Positions 17,049 through 29,065 are shown, counted from the stretch's first letter. The stretch: 64,000 nt of DNA from Saturnia japonica (GCA_033032175.1 CM065326.1:10434001-10498000); one strand, 5' to 3'. Program-made: numbers and translations. Notes: generated by a model from the letters alone, not told the origin.

Positions 17049-17213
17049 GTGACGGTGTTATCACATTTTAAAAATTTGCTAAATTTTAGGTAAACTAAAA
17101 CTAAATATGTTAATTTTAAATGGCAATAACAATTTTATTTTCATAATAAATGGAATTAATGGAATTTTTTTTTGGTAATGTCATTGGGATACCTATATAC
17201 CCTTTTCGGATTC

Positions 17214-17541
17214 TTCTTTTTCTTCTTCCTAACTTGGCAACCGGTCCTCTTTAATGAAGACCATTACTGGCATTATCGAGTGAATTATAATGTCATGTGT
17301 TATGACGATTCAGTATCCTAACAAAATGGAGGCTCCCTTGTTAGTACTTTCTAGGAAGATTTTGTGGGACCTCAGAATGAATGCTTTCACCTTATATTTA
17401 TAATCCACTTCACTTAAGCACAAAAACCAAACTATATCACTCAAAACGCCACCAATATTACATAATATAGGGTCAAAAACCTAAGTTAATGAATTAAAAA
17501 TAAAAACCACAACATGTCATTTCAAGATCCCGCCAAAAACC
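17214..17541 (-). mobile_element. Retroposon with (GAA)-rich tail and perfect 14-bp target-site duplication (family R4)
   Basis: The element is flanked by identical 14-base sequences, cccttttcggattc, at 17200-17213 and 17542-17555. On the minus strand it starts at 'ttttggcgggatcttgaa' and ends in a purine tail of GAAGAAGAAAAAGAA type. Other copies are at 32828-33150 (plus strand), about 26485-26575 (tail end only) and about 34495-34680 (partial). No coding region or obvious pol III B box is seen. Confidence 0.8.
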
Positions 17542-17639
17542 CCCTTTTCGGATTCGACGGGGTTTTTAATACATATTGTATATACAGGACTCACGGTGCC
17601 CTGTGGTTTCATTCGCGTTTAATTTTTTTATTTTAATAA

Positions 17640-17845
17640 TCACAACTTTTTCTGTAGCTGCATTTTAATTATTATGCAATATTTAATACTAGACAATTCT
17701 ATTTTTTTCTAGAAAGTTAATCTTTTCTTTAAAAGTTTAAAAGTTAATCATTAGAGTCGATCGAGCTACCATTCTAATTTTAAATCGATCTTGTATATAA
17801 ACGATTCAAAAGTCGTTTTATACGCTTTCACAAAGGCGTTATTTG
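17640..17845 (+). repeat. Interspersed repeat shared with 33760-33990
   Basis: Starts near 'ttctgtagctgcattttaat' and continues through 'aaattttaaatcga' and 'ttttaagcgctttc'-like sequence. The second copy has the same order with insertions and deletions. It may be part of a larger SINE-bearing unit, because SINE-like sequence follows in both places. Confidence 0.5.
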
Positions 17846-18115
17846 ATAATATTACGTGAGTACGAATCCCTGCAATGAACCTGAGCTTTCTTTGAAGGAA
17901 AACATCGTAATGAAACCATAACATAGTGGTAGGGCTTTTTCTAATGCCCGCCTGGCTAGCTACCACCTTCACGTTGAAGATATGTCAACAAACACCAACA
18001 GGTGTGTTCCGGCAGCTGCACCTAAAAGCCAGTCTTTCACTAAGCTTAGCGTGCTACCATCTTGGGCCACATCGTCACTTAAGATCAGGCGAGATTGTAG
18101 CCACAATAACCTATA
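17845..18115 (+). repeat. tRNA-derived SINE, body and 3' part
   Basis: It opens with a box-B-like 'gtgagtacgaatccc', then 'tgaacctgagctttc', 'catagtggtagggcttttt', 'ctggctagctaccacc' and 'gaaagccagt'-type blocks, ending 'gcgagattgtag'. The head overlaps the SINE at 18884-19035. The tail blocks recur at 46840-46960 and partly at 63210-63380. The 5' tRNA-like half is missing in this copy. Confidence 0.65.
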
Positions 18116-18880
18116 ACGATAAAAAAAATCGATTTCAGATATTAAAACGGTAAGATGGCTACATATTTCCAATTTAAAAATTGTTTTATTATTTTGAACT
18201 CTAAAACGCTGTCGGCCATGTTGTGACATCATAGGACTAAGCAAATTTCATGTTGGATCATACGAGTGAAATTCGTTATTAGTCTGTGCTGTGAATGACA
18301 TTGACATTTATGAGTCATAAATTATGACATAAGTATCGAGATTTTTACAATGATGGACGCTTGTTAAATGTCAAATGTTTGTTCTCGAAGCGTATGGCGT
18401 CATAGCCGAGATAATACTAATTAAACTAATATGGCTCACATCGTTTTCGCCTTTTTACGAAATGTAATCTTTTAAAATAAAGTTTTGCGGTTTTCTAGGT
18501 TCTAATCGGACAATAATTAATAATTTAAGAACTACTTTAAAAAGAGTAGACAACTCATAACACACATGCTCATCAAACAAAAGTCAGTCGTGTGCGGGAT
18601 CCTATCCGCGACCTCTCTGCTCAATGGTAAGGCTTGCTATTCTGCGACACCAGGCCTGCTTTCAGAATAATGTCGTTTAAATCATGCAGACTGTTTAATT
18701 TATTTCTAACAATTTAAAATCATAATATTGGATAAAAAAAAGTCCCCTCCGAGGGAATTTTTATTACATACTTACGTATTTTCCATTACTGACTATTACT
18801 CAAAATATATTTGCTTTTGTTAACAAGTGATGAGTTATGAAACTATTTTAAAAATATTACTTATCTCTTATCTAAATGAA
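18116..18880. other. Intergenic, no gene seen
   Basis: No coding or RNA feature is recognised. Short ORFs overlapping 17926-18244 on both strands are reading-frame accidents over the SINE. Confidence 0.5.
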
Positions 18881-18883
18881 TAC

Positions 18884-19035
18884 TGGCTCAGTGGTAGCGT
18901 GTACGGGGTATGGACACTGCGTTGATCGACGTGAGTTCGAATCTCTGCGATGAACCTAAGCTTTCGGTGAAGAAAAACTTCGCAATGATAGCTAAGTATG
19001 TTCCAGTTTTAATGTCCGGCTGGCTCTTTTGGTAT
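18884..19035 (+). repeat. tRNA-derived SINE, 5' part with pol III boxes
   Basis: The A box tggctcagtgg (18884-18894) and B box agttcgaatct (about 18933-18943) are correctly ordered for an internal RNA polymerase III promoter. The following 'tgaacctaagctttcggtg' matches the SINE body at 17870. It is not called a tRNA gene, because no full cloverleaf or acceptor stem could be seen. Confidence 0.7.
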
Positions 19036-20800
19036 ATGACATTATTTCCCAGAATTTGATCCTTATTAGCGACCCTATGTTGTAATAATGCAAAATGTTT
19101 TTTTTTTTCAAAATCAACGGCTCCTGGCTAGGTATATTGATTTTTCAAAAATCCAGTGACGCAGTTACTGTTTGCATCAAAATAGAGCTTATGTAACATC
19201 TTTGAGTATTTTTATGCTATTTGTCATAGTTCTGAATTTGACCATCAACACCTACTTGAAAAATTATAGTCCAAAGCTTCTACAAATGTACTTTGAAGTT
19301 CATTTATGATAAATAAATAATTTTCTCATTGGCAATATTGAAAACAAACGAAATTTAATTTAATTTAACTTTGTAAGTGATAACGTAAATTTAATAATAG
19401 CGAATCGGTTACATTTCATATATAAGCAAGTATATTTATTCAGATGATATCACTACTTGTAGGCAAATGAATAAAAGGGGCATTATTCAGCAATGACCTC
19501 ACGATAACATCGCCCTGAGAATAAAAAAGAAACAAAATGAAACCACCCCGGGTTCCGTAGTTAATTTTGATGTGAATCTCACCAAGCTATTTGCTTTGCT
19601 CTTTTACTGGTCTACATACGCTCTGTACATCCTGTTCACACATCAACGCTCTCTCATTTCAACACTCCGATGGTATATACCTACGAATTTTCGGGCTCAA
19701 AAATTGACTAAGACTATAAAAAAAAATCTCAATGTAAAATCGGATATCAGGCATCGGCTAAAAATGTACGTACTCGATACTTTCGATAAATAAAAGGTGC
19801 TGTGCGTGTTCTGTACTTGGCGCTTACATGAGAGAACTTTGAATCCTGGAAGTACTCATTAATCATCAATGGCGGCAATATCGCCAACGAAAAGTAAGTA
19901 AGCCCTCATCACGATTATAGCGCAACATATTGGATATTTTGTGTGGTGTCTGTTTCCAACCAGTTTCAAAATACAGTACTATTTACAAAGTAGTAGAATA
20001 CTTCAGCCGGTGTAGGTGTGCTGGTTGCCACCTTAATCTATTATAATTTTTAAAACCTTTGGTTATATCGTTCTGGACCACGTGCTAAAAAGCTATCAAT
20101 CATTCGCGGATCTTTCATAGACGTCATGACCAAAACTAAATGCAATTATCGAAGAAAGTTCTATATCTATTTTTATTATGTAACTGATGTTGAATCTTCT
20201 AAGAAATTCAACCCCTTTCAACTTAATCTTTAGATCCGCGCCTGGTAACATAACGATTGACCATTATAATTTATATCCAACCCACTACCAGCGAGTCATG
20301 CTATATTATATTTGCTCACCGTAATGAAAAAGATTGACTACGGTCTTCAGCAGTTGGTTTTTTTTGGATCGTAATACACTTATCATCAGCTACAATAATT
20401 ATATGATAGTTAAGTTTAATCTTGTAACTACACTTGAATCCAACTTTAATCTTCAGTAACCTTCGAACCAGTAGATTCATTAAAAAAAATTAAAGACACA
20501 TTATTATTTTTTTATTTTCCTGCAAGAATAGTATTTTTTTTCCAAAATGCGCGGATGCGTTAACGAGTAATAATATTTAAAAGTGTAACAAAAAATTAGA
20601 CATTTTTGTATGGGAAATAGAAAATCGAGATGATGCATCCCTTAATATGACGAGCTTAAATAGTAATGATATCTTATTGTCATTAAGAAAAATATTGTAG
20701 AAAAAATATTCGATTTTTTTTCACGTAGTTAAAATATACAACAACTCGGCTCTACAAATTTTGCACGCAACAATGGATCCCTAAACCTGTTATCATTCGG
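19036..20800. other. Upstream flank of esterase 1; partly duplicated before esterase 2
   Basis: No gene is recognised. A block at about 19440-19560 (with 'gatgatatcactacttgtag', 'aatgaataaa' and 'acctcacgataacatcgcc') resembles about 27910-28070 upstream of esterase 2. The tandem duplication therefore probably included upstream flanking sequence. Confidence 0.5.
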
Positions 20801-20810
20801 TCAACCTGTC

Positions 20811-20820
20811 CTTATATACA
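20811..20820 (+). promoter_or_regulatory. TATA-like promoter element of esterase 1
   Basis: cttatataca lies 42 bases before the chosen ATG. It is preceded by 'gatccctaaacctgttatc', which is conserved in position and sequence before esterase 2 ('gatccctaaacaccttatc'). This shared core upstream block supports a real promoter. Confidence 0.5.
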
Positions 20821-21149
20821 ACATGCGCATATTTTCCGCTCCTCACTTGACACTTGACGCCATGTTTGTTTATTTACTGTTATTTTATTTATTTCAATAT
20901 GCGTGGTCTAGTGACGTGGATAGAGTGGTGGTGAATACAAACAGAGGTCCTATTAGTGGTAATGGAGGTGATGGAGAATTTACGACGTACTTCGGTGTGC
21001 CTTACGCTAAAATTGATGAAGAGAATCCATTTGGGGTGAGTAAAGTTAAATAATCAATCATAAATAATCAAATTGTTTATATTAGTAGGTACTTTGTGAA
21101 CTAACAAGGTATATTGAAAATTTAATAAACCTATTCATTGACACCATTC

Positions 21150-21475
21150 CAATTAGATGAGGAGTTAGGTATCCTACGGATTCCAGATGACGCTGCAGCA
21201 TCAGGTCGATCGCGACTCAATCAGATCTGTGAAAAATGCTCACATCTATTTATCAAATATAAAAGAGCTGATAATCTTTAAACGGCTGAACAGATTTTCT
21301 TGAGTCATAGTTAAGAACATTCTCGATCAAGTCACCTTTCGAACACAAAAAAACTAGATCAACATTGGTTCAGCCGTTTGTGAGCTAGGACGCGATGCGA
21401 CACCATAGACACACAGACAGACACCGTTACACACGTTAAACTTATAACACCCCTCTTTTTGTGTCGGGGGTTAAA
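21150..21475 (+). repeat. Retroposon 3' end in esterase 1 intron 1
   Basis: Contains 'ctgaacagattttcttgag', 'ggttcagccgtttgtgagc' and 'acacacagacagacac' and ends near 'tttttgtgtcgggggttaa'. This arrangement resembles the 3' end of non-LTR retroposons widespread in Lepidoptera (from memory). No ORF. Confidence 0.55.
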
Positions 21476-21519
21476 AAGGATACTAACAGATATTTTTTAT
21501 TCAATTTAAAGTATTTATC

Positions 21520-21712
21520 TTATCGTATTATATTAAGTGAGCAATTCTTGTATATATATATATATATATATGTAATTGGTTTCTCGGAAACGGCTTCAAC
21601 GATTTCGATGAAACTTTGCGTTTTGACAATGTTTTACATTCCAAATTTACCTAGATAGGTTTTCTTTGTTTACAAGACACCGAGCACAGCTCGGTCGCCC
21701 AGATATTGTCTT
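21520..21712 (+). repeat. Interspersed repeat, family R3 (copy 2) with (TA) microsatellite
   Basis: Matches 10820-10995 and 40405-40585. After 'gagcaattcttg' there is a pure (ta) run about 20 bases long. It ends 'accgagcacagctcggtcg', a short hairpin. Confidence 0.75.
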
Positions 21713-22391
21713 TTTATGTAGGGAAGCGAGGTGCTTGTTGTAACATGGGTAAGTAGTGACAAGATTTTTTCACCTGGAACTAAAACTCAATTAAGTTATT
21801 TTTTCTATGCTATGAGGTAACTTGTAACGTGTTACATTTGTTCTGTTTTATGATGAGAGGCTTTAATAGAAAGTTAGAGAGAGCCAGACAAAATTAGAAT
21901 GCTTACGATTTAGCTGCAGCTAAAGTTTTACTAAGTCCAGTAATGTATTTCAATAAGGACAACGTTAGTGTTTTCTTTGGAGTATACGTTCCAACGATTT
22001 CTGGCACTTGACGGCTGCTGCCGGGGCCCTTTCGCTTCGCGCGCTCGGCTTGCATGTTATGATCACAGTACAGTTCCAAGCTAACCAATCCAGTTAGTTT
22101 GTAAACCTATGAAAATGTAAACGTTTTATTGATCGTTCACAGTCTACTGACAGCTTACAAACTCACTAGTTTCTTAAACTAACGGATAGTAAAATAATTA
22201 TCCAATGACATAGACATGATAATCAAATGAGAAGTACGAGTAATATAATGTGGTACTGGATATTTTACTTCCAAATAACTTTTGCCCGCGGCTTTGTTTC
22301 CGTTGTCTTCGAAATGAAACGAAAAAATGCATAAACAAACAAAGAAACATATGATAAGTTTTAAATTGATGATGCAATATTATATTTTCAG
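21713..22391. other. Remainder of esterase 1 intron 1
   Basis: No gene. A minus-strand ORF at 21903-22088 has no recognisable product. A fragment at 22275-22330 ('cccgcggctttgtttccgtt') resembles 26205-26250 and is probably a retroposon 5' piece. Confidence 0.4.
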
Positions 22392-23981
22392 AAATCTCTC
22401 GATTATCCGCGCTTCGACACTCCGTTCGACGCGTCAGATTTTTCGATCAAATGTCCACAAGTAATTCGAAACGAAGGAGGAACACTCCAATGTCTCACAC
22501 TGAACATATATGTGCCGAAAACGAGCAATACTAACCAATCTATGCCTGTTATCGTATGGTTTTATGGAGGCGGCTATGTCATGGGCAGCGCTAATGATTA
22601 CGGAGGCAAATATTTAATCAAACACAATATTATTGTGGTCACAGTTAACTATAGGCTGGGTCCATACGGTTTCCTTTGCTTAGACGAACCGTCAGTACCA
22701 GGGAACCAAGGATTGAAAGACCAAATTGCCGCACTTCGATGGATTAAGGAAAATATTGGCGCATTTGGTGGTGATGCTACAAAAATAACTATTGCGGGGC
22801 AAAGCTACGGTGGCGGTAGTGTAGATTTGCACCTCTATTCCATGTTCGAAAAGCTATTTGACAAAGCAATAATACAAAGTGGATCAATGTTTACCGAAGG
22901 TATGTTCGTCAAAGGCGATCACGGAGCGGCTATAAAATTATCGAACCAGCTAGGCCAAAACTCGGATAATACAAAAGACGCCCTAAAATTTTTAGCCACA
23001 GCAGATCCTTTACAGGTAATGAGAGCTACTAGAAATCTAAGCTTACAGTTGAGACCGTGCAAAGAAAAATCTTTCAAAGGTGTACAAAACTTTTTCTCTC
23101 ATGATCCTTTCCACACCCAACTATCGACGAAGATTAAAAATGTACCAATTATAATTGGGTACAATAGTAAAGAAGATTTTGCAGGTTTTGTGAATAAGCC
23201 TGACGAGTTTTATGCAAATTTAGGTAATGTTATTCTATGAAAAATTGGACAATACCTTTGTTTTACGGAGACACGAGCTGGAAACGCTTTCAAAGATTGT
23301 ACAAACATTCTATTTGGGGGGGAAATCGATTTCCCAGGAATCGATGCTTGAACTGAGTGACTTTTCTTCCGACATTAAATTGAACCATGCTGTAGAGAGA
23401 TCAGTTAATAACTTCGTAAAGCAGGGGGCTGGAAATGTTTACAAGTACTTGTTCTCTTACATTGGTGGAAGTCCTTACAAAAATATATCGGGCGTAGGAG
23501 CTTACCACACTGAAGAGTTGCAGTACCTATTCGAAATGACGACACAGCTGAGTTCCGATGAGCAGCTCATGATGAGGAACATAATGACCGAAATGTGGGC
23601 TAACTTTGTTAAATATGGGTAAGTAAAAAATGAAATTAAGCTATCAGAAATCTCATGACAGTTTACATAAACCACCATAAATACAAGATATTATTCCATA
23701 CGTAACGATTCCTTAGGATGTCACAATGAATTCATATTTATTTTAATTACCTTCAAAATGAATTGAAAGTGAATGTTATTAACTTTACGAACAGCTTTAC
23801 CACATTATGTTTATTATATTGGGTGGTAGGTAGAATGTATTACGACTATCAAGTGTAACACTCGCCGTAATCCCAATTTCGGGACCAGAAAGTGTACCTA
23901 TATCCAGTAAACAAGTATCAGTATCTAGGACCCCGGACCACCTTACATACGGTGATAAAACTGTGATAGTAACTTTCTTTT

Positions 23982-24087
23982 GATTTGCCGCGTTCCGGGA
24001 TCAGTGTATATTCTGCTGCCGGGGCTTGCAGATTTGATTTGCCGCGTTCCGGGATCAGTGTATATTCTGCTGCCGGGGCTTGCAGAA
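23982..24087. repeat. Two-copy 54-bp tandem duplication in esterase 1 intron 2
   Basis: Unit one is 23982-24035; unit two starts at 24036 and is nearly identical ('gatttgccgcgttccgggat' to 'ctgccggggcttgcag'). The near-identity suggests a recent slippage or duplication. The sequence just after ('gatctatcggtggtcac..tcaccatcgggc') resembles about 12270-12320 in the kappaB-Ras intron. Confidence 0.85.
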
Positions 24088-24518
24088 TGGCATGACTGTA
24101 AACACTGGCGATGAATTGTCGATCTATCGGTGGTCACAGTTCTTTTTGGATTATACTATGCTCACCATCGGGCACATCACCATCACTTTGCGGTGCTACT
24201 ATAAAACAAATCAAAATAATAAAATAAGAGATGAGATAAATTAAGATAAATTAATGTGGTATACATTTTACACGAAATAGTATATTTACTGACATGTTTG
24301 GACTTTCCAGGGACCCGATACCAGAAATAACAGAACTGCTGCCGACCAAATGGTTACCTGTGACCAACGGGACGGCACGGCCTTATCTCAACATAGACAC
24401 GAAGTTGACCATGCTCGACCACGTTTATCACGAGAGGATGGCTTTCTGGGACCTCATATGGCATGACTATTGGAGGAACTCTGTAGTTTTGGAGAAAAGA
24501 CGTCGTAAACAAGATTAG

Positions 24519-27500
24519 GAGCTAATATTACCGTATCAAAATATTTGCAAAAATTAACGAATATTTCAGCGACATTATAAACTTCAAATTACAAACTTTG
24601 TTTAGTCATCCCTTAAAGCCTACAAACAAGTTAGATTAACAGAGTATGGAAGTGGTGTGCCCTTTTCAATACAATTTAATATAAAACTCTACGATGTCGA
24701 ACTCAATTAATCGACTAACTAACTAACGATTAACTCGAAGTAATTTTTTTCACACTAGCTCGACAATGTGACGTCACTGGCTCTGACAGTAAGCACAGTA
24801 ACGGCCGTTTTCAATAACATTTCTGAGCTTACTATCCCCGATTAGTACATATTTGTAATAAGTACTATCTTTAACTTAAGTCAGATATCGGTGTAGAAGA
24901 ACTATTGCAAAGGGAGGATCCTCCGACCAGACGGGTGTTATGTCTGGCGGGCAGCTGTAGCAGCAGTCGGGTTCTTGTAATATATACTCAACGATTGAGT
25001 TAATTTCTATAGCGCAATGTAGGATAGTAGGATGCGTCTTATGTGGCTCGATAGATGTCGCTATGTGTCGCTATGTAGATGTCGCTACAATCGGCTTCCC
25101 TCTTATATATTTAAGCTATAGGATATGGATATATATTATGTAGATACAAAACTATCCAATGATAGGTTATTGAAAAAAAGTATATTTGTCTATCTTTAGT
25201 AACTGAAAGAACGCATAGATAGGTTATTGATAACAGCCGTTAAACATTGGCGACCACCGATAGATCGGCAGTCTATCGGCGGTAGCCGCTGTCACGCAGG
25301 CCTGCATAAATATATCTTCACATTACGCTTGAAAGAACCGATGACGTAAGAAGGAGTGAACACACTGGCCGGGAGATGTTAGCACAGTTTCACGACACGG
25401 AAAAATAACACATTGAGAATTTTTTTATTTGTTGGTGTCGAGTTGTAGGTTACCTAAAAACTGTGGTTCCGAAACCCAGTGCGTGTGGTTCTGTTGTAGA
25501 AAGGAGAGCAGGGATTAGATTGAACTACTCGGATTACAGACGGTAGAACACGCTCAGCGATGCAATGTTCCTGCGCAGTTGAAGCGTCTCGATATATTTA
25601 GTGACTTTTGCGTGATGAACAATGTGGACAGATCGTCTCTGTAACCTCTCGAACGTATCGAGGGCGAAGAGTATTTTATACACGGCTCAACTTGTGCCTT
25701 GTAAGGAAGGCACGGTCATATCGGCTAATTCTAGATTTAACAAACCTTAGATGGATGCACATCTCTTATTCAGCCGGTTGTATCATTACCTAATGATCTG
25801 TTTTCGCTTCTAAAACAAATTTTTCATAATAGAGATGATCTATTTTGAAATAAAGAATAAAATATTTATTTGTAGCAAAGATATTTGACAACTACTTACT
25901 TACATTAACTAAAATCCAATGCCAGTTGCTGCAAAACGGCTCCAGCTCAGCATAAATGCTGGTTGTAAACAAACAGTGTTGGTCTTCCATTGGGGCCGTT
26001 TGGTGACGCCACATGATGAACATATTGTTATGTTGACATAGGCAGAAAGCTAAATTAAAAAAATAAGACTAAAAAAGTTAAAGTAAAAAAGCGTGAGAAT
26101 TTATAAAAAATACGGTAGTACCTATATAATATATTAATATAAGTTTTCTATAAAACAAAAACAAGATTGCTTGCAAAATCGATATGAAATTTATTATGAA
26201 CTAGTTTTACACGTGACTTCGTTCCTGTTGTGTTCTAAATGAAACAAGTCACGTGACACCTATTTTAATCTTGTACTAAAATAGAACGTTCGCGGGTTTC
26301 CCCAATTTCATCGCAATCGAATAAATGGCTCAGGAACGATAGGGGACAAACAAACAAACATTTATTTTGTGTATACTTATAGATATAAAAATAGGATGCT
26401 GGATCAAGTTTATTGAAATATCAAAGCACTTCTTAGCTGTAATATTATTATGTACTCATGTATTTTCCATTTGGTTTTTTTTATTCTTCTTCTTCTTCTT
26501 CCTAACTTGGCAACTAGTCCTCTTTAATGAAGACCATTACTGCCATTATCAAGTGAATATAGTGTCCTCTCCCATTTGTTTATGTATGCCCCCTTTGTTA
26601 TCGCTACAGATAACCGTAACCGATACCTAATTAATATATGCATAACCCCTTTATTTAGTATTTTATTTTATTTATTTACAAACAAATACATATTATGACA
26701 TAAATAGTAGTTAATTGTTATTTTTATTTTTTTGATTTATTATTCTTTCACGCACCGTGACTTGTTCTGGAGTTACAACTGAAAATCAGCGGTGAGTGCC
26801 CCGTAGCACTACAGCATATGCTAGTTGCACCATTTATATTTATTTTTATTTTTTAAATATACTGATATATTTAAAATATATTATGTATTTGTTTTATTTT
26901 TCGTGTAAGTTGATAATAGAATATTTATGTGCACTACAGTTTCCTTATTGTCTTCAGGTTTTTAATCTGTTTGTGTTGTGTAATAGAGTGTATTGTTATT
27001 GGGAATTAATATTTTCTTTATTTCTTTCTTTCTAGCTTATTATGCACTTAGAGTAGAGATAGCATCAAAAACATCGCAATAAGTTGATTTTTTTCATTAG
27101 GTAGTGAATGAAGATAATGCTTCCAGTCTTATTAAAGTCACGGTGGCTGTTTTATGATGCACTTATGACTCTAACATTTAAAAGTGTTTGATTCGTAATA
27201 GTATCAGAGGAATTGTTTGAGATTCAATGGATTTGCCCGAGGAGTGGTGTACCTAGAGGTCATAAAATAATTTAGGTAACTTCTGTAGGTAAACCCGTTA
27301 AACCGGTAACTACTAATGTCAGTGTATATACATACAATAGTGAATAAGCAATGATTTGATTTTCAATATACTTCTATTGAATGGCAACCGTAGTATTGAC
27401 TATAGTACTATTGACTGGATGCCGTTTTGAAGCTATATTAGTCTCGATGATACATTATAAACTTGTGAGCGTGTATACTGGATGATTCGTAGTTATGATT

Positions 27501-28486
27501 TGTAGTTGGAGCCAGTCATTGGTTGGCAATAATTCTTAGTTGGTCATTGTTATCTAAAAATATATTGCTTTCTATTTTAAATGATGCATTACTATTACAA
27601 TACATAAATTTTGTTAGTGTAAAAACCAGAAAGCGACAACATCAGCTTAAATTAAATAAGCTTCTAATGAAGGGCAAGGCAATGTAAGAAATGACAAAGA
27701 TAAAAGATAACTGCAAACGTAATATTTATTTATCTCAACACAAATAAACTTAATTATGACGCTGGTATTAACTTGACTCGATGAGGAATTAAAATGGTTT
27801 GATTAGTTACCGTTGTCGTATTTTTTTGTTGTTTTACCTTTTTTATACCTATTCAAATAAAACAATTTATAAAAATTGATTTAATTTCAAACTCCAATGA
27901 ACAAATACTAAGATGATATCAAGAATTCTGCGTAGCTATAAATGAATAAAGAGGGCAACGATGCAGTAATAACCTCATGATAGGCGTTATCGTAAGGAGA
28001 TTTAAGCAAAAACAAAGTTGTCATATGAAGTTAGGTTCCGCAGATTTTTAGAATGAGACATCAATATAAAATCACACGGAGCGGCGCTACTTTTTGCCAT
28101 TACACTTGATTAGGTACACTTAAATAGTTTTCACTTCAACGCATCGATGTTACGAAGTGTTTTATTTATGAGTGCTCTGCTGTAACATTTGCTGCTGATA
28201 ACATTTTGTAGGTAGGGTCTAACTTCAAGCGTGACGTGAAGAGGTATTTATGTAGACCGGAATGACAGCCACGAACGGCTATGGATTGCCGTCTCTCAGT
28301 GGACGCCGATGTATTTGAATTGGTGTACTTGCCATAAGGGACCGTAAATGAATTTCCATGTTAGTTACTATAAAATAAACACCAATTTCCGTCAGTATTT
28401 CACGAATCTAGTTTTTAAACTCGATTATCGCTCGCTACTTACGAGTAGACAGACTGGACGATTTTATAAGCAGCTTAACCAAGGAC
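24519..28486. other. Intergenic region between the two esterases
   Basis: No intact gene is recognised over about 4 kb. Retroposon pieces are at about 26195-26350 and 26485-26575. A block at 27910-28070 is shared with the flank upstream of esterase 1. The remainder is AT-rich, with low-complexity runs near 26475 and 27005. The 61-codon ORF at 25608 is not convincing. Confidence 0.5.
26485..26575 (-). repeat. Family R4 retroposon fragment (tail end)
   Basis: The plus strand shows a run of ttc repeats followed by 'ctaacttggcaactagtcc' and 'aatgaagaccattactgcc', identical in order to the tail end of the element at 17214-17541. The rest of the element is absent. Confidence 0.65.
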
Positions 28487-28621
28487 ATGTTCCGTAGGGC
28501 GGACGTGTCGGCGCATGTGCACCTCGTCAACATAGCGCCGCTACCTACCAGACCAGCAGATGGCATAGAGAACTTCTACTCTCGCTACAAGACGAAGAAG
28601 ATGAAGCCTCAAGCGCGCTAA
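28430..28621 (+). other. Unrecognised GC-rich open stretch, possible gene fragment
   Basis: A plus-strand frame, open from about 28430 and containing an ATG at 28487, ends at TAA 28619-28621 (44 codons from the ATG). It is GC-rich relative to its surroundings and has protein-like composition (SAHVHLVNIAPLPTRPADGI, then NFYSRYKTKK near the end). I do not recognise a family. It could be the last exon of an unknown gene, a retrocopied fragment or chance. It lies about 450 bases upstream of esterase 2 on the same strand. Confidence 0.25.
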
Positions 28622-29016
28622 CTCGTCGGCGCCGTTGCGTATGACTGAGCGCGCGCCGCAATACAGAAGAGAGTTTCACACGCCAAAGAGGACTCAGCTC
28701 TGAAATGGTTTCCCCGTCCACCATATAGTGCGCGAGAAGAATTCGACGTCAGTATTTCATTGTAGTTCCCGCAGTCGCATTGATTCTTTTTATTTTAGGG
28801 ATATTTGCAAGTCAGTATGAGGACGATGATGGTAATGAGACGTCCGCTATTTTTGTACTGCAGTAATTCTTTGTAGAGATTGTTGATTCTATATAGAGTT
28901 ACGTAAACTAAACTATCTCAGTCACCAATTTTTTATACAAAACTCTTGATTTTCGGCCCAACTTTTTTCGCTCCGTAACTTGATCCCTAAACACCTTATC
29001 TGGCACATATGCTATC

Positions 29017-29024
29017 CTTATAAG
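29017..29024 (+). promoter_or_regulatory. TATA-like promoter element of esterase 2
   Basis: cttataag lies about 42 bases before the ATG at 29066. It follows 'gatccctaaacaccttatc', conserved before esterase 1, which supports a shared promoter layout. Confidence 0.5.
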
Positions 29025-29065
29025 CAACGTGTATAGTTCCCTTTCATCATTCGACAGTTGACGCC

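Larger units (their letters stand above)
14011..17199. other. AT-rich intergenic DNA, no gene seen
   Basis: This stretch holds no convincing coding exon on either strand. It includes a retroposon tail at 16085-16200 and a GC-rich inverted sequence at 16974-17048. Short ORFs here are of low-complexity composition. Confidence 0.6.
20862..24518 (+). pseudogene. Secreted carboxylesterase (COesterase family) 1, frameshifted in exon 2
   Basis: Alpha/beta-hydrolase of the carboxyl/cholinesterase family; lepidopteran members hydrolyse xenobiotic, dietary or odorant esters. Exons: 20862-21035, 22392-23618 and 24311-24518, with GT-AG borders identical in phase to the paralogue at 29066. The start is taken at 20862 because both paralogues share 'ttgacgccATG'; an in-frame ATG at 20823 would only lengthen the signal peptide. 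Residues 1 to about 17 are a hydrophobic signal sequence. The nucleophile elbow is GQSYGG (Ser about 196; usual form GESAG), the acid motif NSKED and the histidine motif YHTEELQYLF. The oxyanion loop is YGGGY rather than HGGG. One extra base within 23229-23234 ('gttatt') shifts frame and creates TGA at 23238; the C-terminal third continues intact in the next frame. If that base is a sequencing error, the protein would be 535 residues, normal for the family. Whether it is a pseudogene or an assembly error cannot be decided here. Confidence 0.85.
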
